Positions 14,001-26,000 of a DNA stretch of 64,000 nt are shown here, piece by piece. A program made the translations under genes and the position numbers. Numbering within the stretch: the stretch's first letter is position 1; the number at the start of each line of letters is the position of its first letter. Under the pieces are notes generated by a model. The model searched no databases and was not told the DNA's origin. It saw only the letters and a list, made by a program, of their open reading frames with translations. The stretch is taken from the NCBI GenBank assembly GCA_910589415.1, contig OU342632.1, positions 48,535,341 through 48,599,340 on the forward strand, written 5' to 3'. This stretch comes from Malachius bipustulatus. Lineage: Eukaryota > Arthropoda > Insecta > Coleoptera > Melyridae.

Positions 14001-17000
14001 GTGAGAAAAAAAAAATATTGATGGTGTTTGCTCGGAAAAAAGTGAAAAGAAAGTCTGGAATGCCCTCAGGATGTTCAAACTAAGTTCTAAAAATGATACT
14101 GCCATCCCTGAAAATCTTTCTGATCCTGAGGGTATTTCTAACCATTTTAAACCTTTCATACAGGTGTCCTCTGATTGCGTTCACAAATTGATTTCTATAA
14201 TAATAATCGATATAATGATAATAACATATTCTCTTTTGAATTCGCAACAATTGAGACAGTTAATAGAGTGTTGAGCAGCATTGACACTAATGCTCGAGGA
14301 ATTGACGACCTATCAGCCGGATATCTTAAGTATTGTAGCCCTTTTATTGATAAGTATATTACACATTTAGTTAACTCCTGCATTGAACGAGGTTATTTCC
14401 CGGATCAATGGAAAATTGCAATTGGCAAACCTATTCCTAAGAAACCGACTCCGGCTCATTATGATGACCTGCGTGTTATCAGTATTTTGCCGGTTGTCTC
14501 AAAGATATTTGAGAAAATTTTGAGTGACCAAATTTTCAGTTTTATGACAAGAAATAATATAATTCCTGCTTCGCAGTGTGGTTTCACGAGGGGCTTCAGT
14601 ACGGCAGTCGCCTTGACAAATGTTGTGGACAGCATCATTAGGGCTAGAGATGCTGGTAGAGCGGCTGTGTTGGTCCTGCTTGATTTTTCTAAGGCGTTTG
14701 ATACCGTCAATCATGAACTAATGTGTGCCAAACTATGTTACTACGGTTTTGACGCTAATGCGCTTTGCCTTATGAGGTCGTACTTTAGGTGCAGATGGCA
14801 AAATATTCTTAGCGATGGTCGGATTTCGGGTGGAGTTGAGGTCTTATCGGGAGTGCCTCAGGGATCCATATTGGGACCACTGTTGTTTATAATATATACT
14901 GCAGATATTATAAATTCTGTAGAAAACTGTCAAGTGCAAGCGTATGCTGATGACACGCAGCTCTATTTTGAGTTCGACCATGGAAAATATTTGGAAGCTA
15001 ATGAACTGGTAAACAGAGATTTGGAAATAATCAGGCAAACGTCTCATGATCATAATTTAATAATTAATCCTACGAAGTCCCGGGTAATAATCTTTTCGGA
15101 CCAACAACGTAGAAAATTTCTTAGACAAAATTTTAAAATTGTTTTAGATGATGCGGTTCTTCCTGACGTGGACAATTGTAAAAATCTTGGCCTTATAATT
15201 GATTATGAACTTAGATTCAGAGAGCACATTAGTCAGCTTCATAGAAGATCATTCATTGCTGTTAAGTTACTTTATTCAAACCGACATATTCTCAATACGA
15301 GCTTACGTAAGCGATTGTGTGAATTGTTTGTTTTGTCGAAGTATAATTACTGTGACTGTTGGATTTCAAAAATTCAGTCGACAAACTTTGCTGCTAGACA
15401 TCTGCATTCCTAGCTCATTGTTATTGTTTCTAGAAATATTCAGTTGTTTGTCGTTGTCATAATAATATAATTAATTATTATCTGAGTGTCAAGGGTAGAC
15501 CCAATTTAAATAAAACTTTGCATTCCTTTTCTAAATAAAAAGCAGTGAACATTAAAACTGAGTTGTTCTTTAATAACCATCTAATTAATCCATTAGGTTA
15601 TGGGCCCAGTCACGAAATAAAAAAAAAAACGTGAAGTAATACACCCAGCAGAAAAGTGTAATTAATTTCAATTGAAGCGAATAAGTAAAAGAGTTCGCAG
15701 AATTCAAAAAATCTCGATAAGCTGTACGAAAGAAGAAGTTTAGCTACGCAATTAGCGTTACGAAAAAAAGCTGCTGACACTGAAGTTACAAGGAGAGGCA
15801 TCGTTGTTGAAGCATTTTGAAATTTTCGAAGATATAATCACCGAACTTATATCTGTTGGAGCTAGAATCGACGAAATGGACAAAGTGTCTCATTTATTAA
15901 TCACCTTACCATCGTCATACGATGGAGTGATAATAGCTCTCGAGACTTTGACTAAGGATAACACTGGTTTTTGTAAAAACCCATTTACTTGTTCATGAAG
16001 TTAAACTACGGAAAGAAAATGTAACCAGTACAAAAAGTTTTACACGCAAGCACACGTAGAAATGCAAGGTAATCCTCAAAATTTAAATAGCAAGAAAATG
16101 TAGAAAAGCAATATCCACCTAAAGTCAAATTACAAGTTCAAAAATCGCAACAATACAAACTATAAATGTTCTATGGGATTTCACAAATCAAATTTGAAAT
16201 GCGAGCTGTGTGGACGTCAAAATCACATAAAAGATTATTGCTATTACAATAAAAATTAAATTAACGATGTTGGCCGAACTTGAACGCTTCAAACAATTCA
16301 GACCTCAAATACAAAGAGTTTCGCATTTATGGTTGGAGTTAATTTTGACCAGAGGCACGAGAATAACCAGATAAGTTTTATTTTGGATTCTGGAGCCACA
16401 GACCATTATCATAAATAATTGGGAGAAGTTCACGACATCAACAGAATTGAAGATTCCAATCAAAATATCCATGGCTAAGGATGGAACTTCAATTCTAGCT
16501 ACAAGAAAAGGTGAAATCCACATTTCAACAAACGAGGGTGAATCCGGTGTGCTGGAAAATGTTCTGTTTGCAGCAGAGGTCCCATACAATCTGCTATCAG
16601 TGAGAAAAATTCAAGAAGCAGGAATGACCGTTATTTTCCATGAAACCGGAAAGGTGGAAATAAAAAAAAGGGTGGTAAGACCCTCATAAATGGTAAGCCA
16701 TTACATGACCTAGTTTATGTTGAATTTATCATTACATGATTCAGTCTTTTAAATCATGCAAATAAAATGACTGAAATTGACGACCACAAAATTTGGCATG
16801 CACGATTAGGACACATTGGCAAAGAAAAATTTATTCAATTAAAAAAATAATATAGTTGATGATATAAATATCCTAAAAAATATCAATCCCACTAATGATA
16901 TATGTGAATCGTGTATTTTTTGGTAAACAATCCAAATTACCTTTTTCAAAAGCCAAAGACAAAAGTCATGTTACGCCGCGTCCTAGCTGCATCCGGGGAC

Positions 17001-20000
17001 TGCGTTGCGTGCGTTGCGTGCGTGCGTTGCGGGGAACGATTAAAATAAAACACATGCAAAGCAATGGGAGTGTCCTCAGTAGACGCGTTTGCCCGCAAAG
17101 TCGTACGATAAAATGACACCGCAACGCACGCATTGTTTTAAATTGAAATATTTAGTTTTTTCATCTGTCAAAATCTTGCGTTTTTTGCGGCGGGCAGGAA
17201 ATTTTTTCAATTTCGATTGCCTTCGTGCCAAAGCGAAACATTTTGTGCAATAAGAGAAATCTATTTTACAAGAACAAGAGTCAAGGTACACTGGGAATGT
17301 GAAAATGTCTCGAATTTAGGCTTTTAAAGTAGGTATGAGGTCTATTAACTTCTATTGTAGACCTTTTTATATTTAACCTACCTGCTATTTATCTATCTAT
17401 CAAATCTATAACTATTTCTATAGATTACTTGCGTCTTATTGTTTCTTTCTCTTAAGTAACATGTTTCTTTCTGTGATTTTTAAGTCTTTCAAGCTCCAAC
17501 AACCTACTGGTTTCCAAATTAAAACGTATTTCATCTGAAGCTGCACCAGAAATTAGTTGGATTGGAAACCATTTTCTCGCCCGCACCGCACGCATTCAGT
17601 TAGGACACACTCAAAATTCCCCGTGCGATTTTGCGTTGCGTGCGTTCCCCGCATCGCACGCAACGCATTACCCGGATGCAGCTAGGACACGGCGTAAATA
17701 GGCCCTTATTTATTATTCATTCGGATGTATGTGGACCTATATAATACACCTACTACATTTTATAAAAAAAAAATTATTTCATTACCTTTATGGATGAATA
17801 TATTCATTATACTGTCACCTACCTTCTCACATATAAATCTGAGGTTCTTACAACAATTTTTAAAGACTTCACAGCAAAAAGTGAAGCACATTTTAATTTG
17901 AAAATCACAAACTTATATTGCGATGATGGAAGTGAATATCTTTCAAATGATTTTTGGGACTATAGTGTGTTCAAAAAGGCATATCTTATCATTTAACAGT
18001 ACTATATGCACTCACAGCAAAACGGGGTCGCTAAAAGAATGAATAGAACATTTCTTATAAAGCCCGTACAAAATATTTTATATAGGTAATCTTGAAAAAT
18101 ATTTTTGAGGAGGAGCAGTAATGACAGCAACATATTTAGTTATTAAATAACACCAAACAAAGCATTAAAGCATCAAAATACAACACCATTTGAACTATGG
18201 CATAATAAAAAGCCTAGATTAAGCAATTTAAAAATTTTGGGTCTACCGTATAGGTATCTATATTCACAATAAAACCAGAAAAAGTAAATTCGATGATCAA
18301 TCGTTTAATTTAAAGGTATTCTGGTTGGGTACGAACCGAATGGCTATAAGGTGGTAAATCCAGACACCAGGAAATTCATAACGGTTCGAGATGTTATTGT
18401 GGATGAAACAAATTTTAGAACATCGAGGCCTAAACTTGGTGAAAGGGTTAGTAATAAAAGCTCTGTAGAAACAAAAATTCCGAAAATTGATGCAAGGTTG
18501 TCTGAAATGCCTACTACTACTCTACTACTAACTACTACTACTCTACTACTACTACTACTAAGTACTACTACTACTACTACTACTACTGATGCTAATAGTA
18601 ATATAAATCGTAATCGTACAAATCTGAAAAAAAATCAGACAAATCGGGAACAAAACCTGATAAATCGATCAACAAAATGGATAGTAGTGAATAGTACCTA
18701 ATACAAATCGTAAATCTGAAAATAAATCAGATAAATCAGGAACAAAACCTGATAAATCCATCAACAAAATGGATAGTAGTGAACACATAGAGTCCTCATC
18801 ACATGAAGTAAATTTACAAAATGAAAATTGTAACGAACTCAGACAAAGTGACAGAATTAAAAAAACCTCCACCTTCTAATTATAGCGAAGATAATTACGA
18901 TCTAGAAAACTACTTATTATTAACAAAATCACTAAATTATGATATTCCTGAAAATTATCATGAAATAAAAATTAGGGTGGACAGAATTCAGTGGGAGCAA
19001 GCAATAAAAGAGGAAATAATAAAGTCTCTTATAGATAACAATACTTGGTCATTAGTTTCAAAGCCACCAAATAAAACTATAGTTGACTGCAAATGGGTAT
19101 TTTCAGTTAAAAATGATGTTTTTGTAAATCCATGTAAATACAAAGCAAGATTAGTGGCTAAAGGTTTCAGTCAAAAATATCTTGTTGATTATGACGAAAC
19201 TTTCGCTCCCGTAACCCGGATAACTACCTTCAGATTTTTAATTGCTTTTGCCAATCAGTATAACTTGCTAATCCATCAAATGGATGTAAAAAGTGCATTT
19301 CTAAATGGAATTTTGAAGGAGGAAATCTATATGAAAATTCCAGAAGGAATTAAAAGCTGAAAATAATCAAGTGTGTAAATTGCATAAGTCATTATATGGA
19401 TTAAACAGTCTGCAAGCTGTTGGTTTGAAAGATTTGATGAAACATTAAAACAATACGATTTTTAAAACAGCGAAATAGACCTTTGTTTGTATTTTCTAGA
19501 CAAAGGTCATATAAGTAAAAAAATATTTATGTTATTTTATATGTAGATGACTTGTTGATAGTATAACAGGTGACTATAAAACAATCACAAATTTCAAGCA
19601 ATACCTAATGAAACTGTTTAAAATGAATTTAGATGAAATCAAATTATTCTTAGGTATTAAAGTCGCAAAAACAGAAGATCAAATAACACTTGATCAAACT
19701 GCATTTTTAAATCGTATATTAATTAAATTTAAAATGACAGAATGCAACCCAGTAAACACACCTTTACCTCCTAAATTGGATTATAAAGCCCTCAATTCAG
19801 ATGATTATTATGAGGCGCCATGTAGAAATCTAATTGGATGTCTGATGTATGCAATGTTGTGTACTAGGTCTGATATCTATACTGCCAATAAATATTAAGT
19901 AGGTTTCAAAATAAAAATAATAAAGAGCTCTGGCAGTGTTTGAAAAGAGTTCTTAGATACATCATAAAAGGTTCAATAAATATCAAATTAAGATATAAAA

Positions 20001-23000
20001 GAAATATTTTTGATGACATTTTAACAGGGTATGTAGCCTCCGATTGGGGTAGCGATGAAACCTGCCGAAAAAGTACAACAGGTTATATTTTCAGACTATT
20101 TAAATAAATGCACTATAAGTTGGAATACAAAATGCCAAAATTCAGTGACAGTTTCGTCAACAGAAGCTGAATACATATGGCATTATTCGAATCTGTAAAA
20201 GAAGCTATATGGCTAAAATCTTTGCTTTTTAGCATCGATATAATTTTAAATAAACCAATTGTTATTTTTGAAGATAATAATAGTTGCATAAGCTTAACAA
20301 ATAACCCTGTGTTCCATAAAAGATCAAAACACATTGATATAAAATACCATTTTAGTCGAGAACAAATTGAAAACAAAGTGCTAATATTAAAACATATTTC
20401 GACAGGTGAACAGCACTGGCAGATATTTTCACGAAGCTCTTACCTGCTACCAAGTTCTTAGAATTTCGTTCTAAGATGGAACTCGAAAAAAAAAAAAAAA
20501 AAAAATGGTGAACAAAATTAAAAATGTGTAAATATACAATGTACCTATTTAAATGCGTGTCCACCAACGTAAAGAAAAATTACTTTTCATTTACATGTAT
20601 TGAGTACGTACTATGTATATGTGTATTTTTATATACATCAATGTCTTAAATGAATAATTTTAATTGGGTCTGATTATGGTTTTGTTGGGGTTTTCCTAAT
20701 CCTTGCAGCAAATGCTGGACCTAATTTTTCCCCCCAAAAGCACGGTGTAAGATCATTCACACCGTGCACAAATAATAAACACTGCTGTAATTTCTTTTTG
20801 GGTCTGCCTGTATTTTTAGTTGTAAGGTAATACCTATACAATAATTAAATAAATAAACGTATGAATAATAAGTTTATTACCGACAAAATTTTTGAGTGGG
20901 AGTGTTGGATTTCAAAAATTCAGTCGACAAACTTTGCTGCTAGACATCTGCATTCCTAGCTCATTGTTATTGTTTCTAGAAATATTCAGTTGTTTGTCGT
21001 TGTCATAATAATATAATTAATTATTATCTGAGTGTCAAGGGTAGACCCAATTTAAATAAAACTTTGCATTCCTTTTCTAAATAAAAAGCAGTGAACATTA
21101 AAACTGAGTTGTTCTTTAATAACCATCTAATTAATCCATTAGTGACACCATTTATGGACCTGCTTTGGATTCGCGTACTATAGATGTAAAATCCAAAAGG
21201 TTCAGAATTGTTGCTCGAGACTCATTTTTGGATTGAGAAAGTATGACCACATCTCACATACATTTGTAAAGTTGAACTGGCTACTAATGGAAAATCGCAG
21301 ATTGCTGCATTTTGCAGGCTTTATGCATCATTTGATTAATGGTAAGGATCCTCCTGTGTCCCTTAGTGAGAGACTTACGTCTAGATTGGATGTACACCAG
21401 CGGGTCATCAGAAATAGGGCTAGACTCACAATGCCTCAGCATCGGACAGCATTGTTCCAGCGAAGTTTTTCCTATAATGCTGTCAAGGTGGTTAATGCTA
21501 TACCGGATAATATTTTCATGTTATCTTTCCCCCAGTTTAAAGCGTTATACAGAAAGCGTATTTTTGAAAGTCAGTACACAGTTTGTTTTGATGCATGATG
21601 GTTTATGAGTATCGTATATGGATTCTGGTATTTTTGTTTTTCCTCTTTTTTCATCTTCTTTTCATAATTTCTTTTCTAATCTCTTTCTTGTATCTTCCTC
21701 TCGTTCCTGAAATTTCGTATTATTTCTTGTCTTCTTTCTATTTGATATGAGGTTTATGTTAGGTATTTATTTGAATTATTTGAATTATTTGAATTATTTG
21801 TCAAGTTAACTTTATGTTTAGTAGGCATATGGGTATACAAGATACTTTGAGTTTTCTTTCTTTTTTGTTCTTCATACTACATGGTTGAATAGAATAGCTA
21901 TTTTTGCTAGATTCCGCCGTGTGGTGTGAAAAATTTATTTTTTTGTAAATCGTGTTTTTAAATGAAAAAATAAAGTCGATATTATTATTATTATTATTAT
22001 TTTACGCCCATGGAGACTCCTGATCTACTCATCAAATACTACCGATCCTAAAAATTACAACAAATTTGACCTGTATGGGAGCTAATTCCCATACGAATTC
22101 TGTGGGGACCTTTGATGATTTACTAAATCCGAATGATAATGATGTAGAGCTGTCATTTGTAAAAAATTTCAGTCAACTTCGACATTGCGTTCGACAAAGT
22201 TTGCCATGATCTGCTTTTGAAGAAGCTGTTTGCGTTGGGAATTCGTGGTAGTGTGTTGGGTTGGATTGGGAATTACCTGAAGGGTTGCACCCAGAAGGTT
22301 CATTGAAATTTAAAGCAATCCAACAATGTAAAGATTTAATATAATCGAACTGTTCCGTAAGCGTGGTATAAATGAAATATTTTAAATTCACTTGCACGTG
22401 TAAGGCAGTTTTGGCATTAATTTGACAGAAAATTTCTGATGATGTTGAAATACATCATCATTGAAATACAACTACATATGAAAAATAACATATACTTTGC
22501 ATATGTAGTAGTCACTAGTCAGCCACTTTTCCCACTCATTTCTGTATAAACGGTCTTACATCTAACCTAAAACTTTTGAAGAGAACACAGTTTGAAGTGT
22601 GCCATGTTTTAAAGGCTGAGAAAAGGTAAGAAAAGTTAAATATTTGCTTACTATTATGTATTTATAAAATAGTAGTTTAAAAACTATTTATTTGAACAAT
22701 TCAGCGCAAATCAGTACTATAGTTATAAATATATCCTTATTTAAAATAACCCCAACAATTGCAGATAATTTTTATATCAATTAATTTTTTGGGAGGCTGA
22801 GGACTGGATAGCTAGATTTTACCAAACCGTTATTACAGCCAGGTGGCTGACAACTAGCATTTTCGCCAGAATAGGACCAGAACTCAGCCGCCTTGTAAAA
22901 TTCACGACAATAACGCCTTAGGTACTTATACCTACCTACCTACCTATAATTTTTGTTTTTAATAGATCATGGGACGATATAAGAACCGCAAAATTCATCA

Positions 23001-26000
23001 GTATTCTGAGGATGCTTTGAAAAACGCTGTGAAGGCAATTCGAGATGATACCCTAAGTATAAGAGAAGCAAGTAGAAGGTTTGGTGTTCCAAGAGGAACT
23101 CTTCAAGACCGTAACCATGGTAGAGTCAAGATTGGTCCCAGAAAAATGGGCCCAGCAACTGTTTTAAATAAAAATGAAGAAGACGAACTTGAAAGCTGGC
23201 TAATCAAGCTTGCAAAATGTGGATTCCCACAAAAGAAATCAGACCTATTGAACACAGTAAAAACCATAATTTCAGAAAGTGGCCGGAGTACACCATTCAA
23301 AAATAACAAACCTGACCAAAAATGGTACAGTTCTTTTTTAAGAAGACATCCAAGACTGGCATTGCGAGAAGAGGAAAGCATCACGAAGGCAAGAGGTATA
23401 GTAACTGAAGAATTAATCGGAAAATGGTTTAGAGAACTAAGGTCATTTTTGGAAAAAAAGAAGTGTTAGACATTCTAGACAATCCATCTAGGATATTCAA
23501 CGGGGATGAAACTAATTTTTCTTTATGCTTGTACAGTGAATGATGTTTAAAAAGAAAAAGAGACCAAAGCAAGGCAGTTATAAAAAATGCAATTACCTGG
23601 AGAGATGCTGGTGGCTTGAAATCTTGGATTCAGTCGTTGTGGCACTTGATTGAGAGAGTTTTACTTTTAATTTCCGGTTGATGAGCGAATTGATTTATTT
23701 CAGTGTCTTTAAGAGTTTAAAAAAGTAATTGTCACCAAGCCATAATGGCTGTCGGCTTTAAGAGCCTTACTACTAGAGGACCGACCTTCCTTGGCGAAAG
23801 TTGAAAGAGAAGAGAGCGGCGATCTCTTCCGTTCATCTCGAGCGGTGCTTTCTTCCTTGTTCGTCCAGGGGGATGTGAGATAGAGAGGATAAGGAGAAAA
23901 GGATAGAATGGTATTGCATCTGCTGCTCTTGCTTTATAATTTTACCTAAAGATGCGATTGATTGTATGCAACCAACTTTTCTATCCCCAAGTTCAGAACA
24001 ATGCCCAAAAAGTGGAAAAGTTTTGGCACCAAAAGGCTATAAAAATATATATGAATTGGAAAAAAGGCAACGAGAAGGAAACCATAACCGTTCTGTTAGT
24101 TTTTTCGGCAGATGGACAAACCCTTCCACCAATGGTGGTTTTCCCTTTCGTCAGACCTAATAAAACAATAGTAGACAGTGTGCCATCGAAATGGTTCCTA
24201 GGACGATCAGAAAGTGGGTGGATGAAGACAGAGATTTTTATGAATATTTAGCAAATGGAATAGATAAGTGGTTGGAAGATAGTAATATTCAGAGACCAGT
24301 GCTACTTTTTGTCGATGGACACAAGTCCCATCTGTCACTCGAACTTAGCAATTTCTGTCATGACCACGGAATTATTCTCTATGCTCTTCCATGAACTGAC
24401 AGGTAAATTAATACACAGTCAAGAAACGAATAAAAAAAGCATTCAAGACGAAGATAGAGAAAAGATTAAAAAAATATATGAAGAGCACATTCCAGAAGTA
24501 GAACAAGAGAAAATTCAAGAAGTAGATAGAGAGCACATTAAAGAAATTGAGAAAGAAAACATTCAAGAAGAAGATAGAGAGCACATTAAAGAAATTGAGA
24601 AAGAAAACATTCAAGAAGAAGATAGAGAAAATATTCAAAAAGGAAATGTAGAGCGCATTCCAGAAGTAGAACAGGAGCCAATTCAAGAAGTAGATAGAGA
24701 GCACATTAAAAAAAATGGAGAAAGAAAACATTCAAGAAGAAGATAGATAAAAGATTCAAAAAGTAAATGAAGAGCACATTCGAGAAGAAGAAGAAGAAGA
24801 AGAGCACGTTCCATAAGTAGAAGAAGAGCACGTTCCAGAATTAGAACAGGAGCAAATTCAAGAAGTAGATGAAGAGCACGTTGAAGAAGTCGATGAAGAG
24901 CAAATTCGAGAAGTTCAGAAAGAAAACATTCAAGAAGAAGATAGAGAAATGATTCAAAAAGTAGATAAAGAGCACATTCCAGAGGTCGAGAAAAAAAACG
25001 TCCCAGATGCAGTTAAAGCATATACCAATAAAATAAACTTTTTACAAGATATTACATTAAATAAAATAGATAATGATCAAAAAACGGTTACTAATATTTT
25101 TTCTCAAAATATTTCGACTTCTTCAAAAGCAACCACATAATATTCTTTAAGGAGACATCTGTTTTTCCCAGTTCCATTGAAGAAAAATGAAAAACGAAAG
25201 AAAGATGTTATGCCATCTGCAATTTCTTCTGAAGAATTCCGTAAAATTTTGCAAGAAAAAATAGATAAAAAGATAGAAACAGAAGAAAACAAAGAAAAGA
25301 GAAAACAGGAACGCATGAAGAGTGGCTGACTATTGGAATCAACAGGGCTGACATTAAGAATCAGTAGGCTGACCATAGGTATTTTTGTACTTTCACACTT
25401 GCAGAAACTACCACAAATAAAAGAAAAAACGTAGAGCTAAGTTGATTTATTAAAAAAAAAGTTTATTTATTGCTCTTTTAATATAATTCTGGTATATTAT
25501 TATTGGACCTCGACTTTTTTAAACTTGAGTGAGAAAACTGGTAATATGAGTTAGAAGGCTGAGCACTGGCGAATTTACCCTATGAGACCATGTGACTGCA
25601 ACTCAAGAGTCAATTATATCGTCTTTCATAGTGGTCATACTATGATACTAAATCATACACATATAAGTCCATTTCTATTTATGAAAGCACCCCAGATCTA
25701 CCAGCGGCCACACTTCAGAATGCGACACAGGTCGCTTTTTCAAAAATTCTATGCCGCATTGGTGTGAAGTCATCGACAAGAAAACGTGTGCTGCGTTTGA
25801 ACGCCATCGCAACCGTGGCCGTGAACGCAGCCAAGACCGCTCCAGTTTGATAACCGCTTTAAGGCAACTTAAATAAAGTTATGCATTTCCTGTATTTAAT
25901 TTAAATAAAGTAATCCTGTATTTTAATAAGGGAAAATATTTAAGGGAATATTAAATGCGCATGCGTACAAATGTCAAATTAAGGAAAACTTTATTAAAGA

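Larger units (their letters stand above)
15640..20461 (+). pseudogene. copia gag-pol, multiply interrupted
   Basis: Pieces in order: gag UBN2-like segment with [18 protein letters not shown] and LPSSYDGV (15804-15998). CCHC knuckle [14 protein letters not shown] (about 16199-16250). Protease ILDSGATDH (16384-16410). Integrase zinc region [10 protein letters not shown] (16791). Integrase core HSDVCGP (17725) and [12 protein letters not shown] (17905). RT at 18821-19360 with [26 protein letters not shown] and [16 protein letters not shown] near 19545. RNase H remnant near 20000-20461. Frames change at least six times and stops are frequent, so no full polyprotein can be made. Confidence 0.92.
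15357..21141 (+). mobile_element. Ty1/copia LTR retrotransposon nested in the LINE
   Basis: A 5785-bp element with 239-bp LTRs that I read as identical, 5-bp target duplications (GTGAC), a tRNA primer site after the 5' LTR and a GAGTGGGAG purine tract before the 3' LTR. Gag, protease, integrase, RT and RNase H can all be traced but are heavily interrupted. A 727-bp MITE lies in the integrase region. Identical LTRs say the insertion is young, while the coding region looks old; see findings. Confidence 0.95.
12331..22003 (+). mobile_element. LINE (EN + RT), split by copia and a MITE
   Basis: A non-LTR retrotransposon with apurinic-type endonuclease, reverse transcriptase and a 3' end of an ATT microsatellite (21980-22002). 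Net length without the inserted copia (15357-21146) and MITE (12884-13030) is about 3.7 kb. No ORF1 is seen; 12331-12840 is T-rich and non-coding. The AAATAAAG signal lies just before the ATT tail. The 5' boundary at about 12331 is set only by the adjoining MITE and is uncertain. Confidence 0.8.
22969..25329 (+). pseudogene. pogo/Tigger-like (HTH_psq + CENP-B + DDE_1) transposase
   Basis: The first ORF (22969-23469) has an HTH_psq domain with [19 protein letters not shown] at residues about 30-50 and a CENP-B-type second DNA-binding domain ([13 protein letters not shown] ... [11 protein letters not shown]). The DDE nuclease follows in other frames: [11 protein letters not shown] (23498), [18 protein letters not shown] (24002), VLLVFSADG, then [20 protein letters not shown] (24300). 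A C-terminal part with [14 protein letters not shown] and [11 protein letters not shown] (25170-25240) ends at 25329. An insertion of about 470 bp (23530-24003) splits the DDE domain, and frameshifts occur near 24055 and 24390. A 24-bp repeat tract replaces the sequence after the second aspartate. Confidence 0.9.

Noticed and set aside
24408..24731. minus-strand ORF rich in Phe, Leu and Asn
   Set aside because: It is the reverse of the 24-bp repeat tract of the pogo-like gene; same explanation.
24440..25000. possible CRISPR-like array
   Set aside because: Direct 24-bp repeats without spacers, coding octapeptides in a eukaryotic transposase. Not CRISPR.
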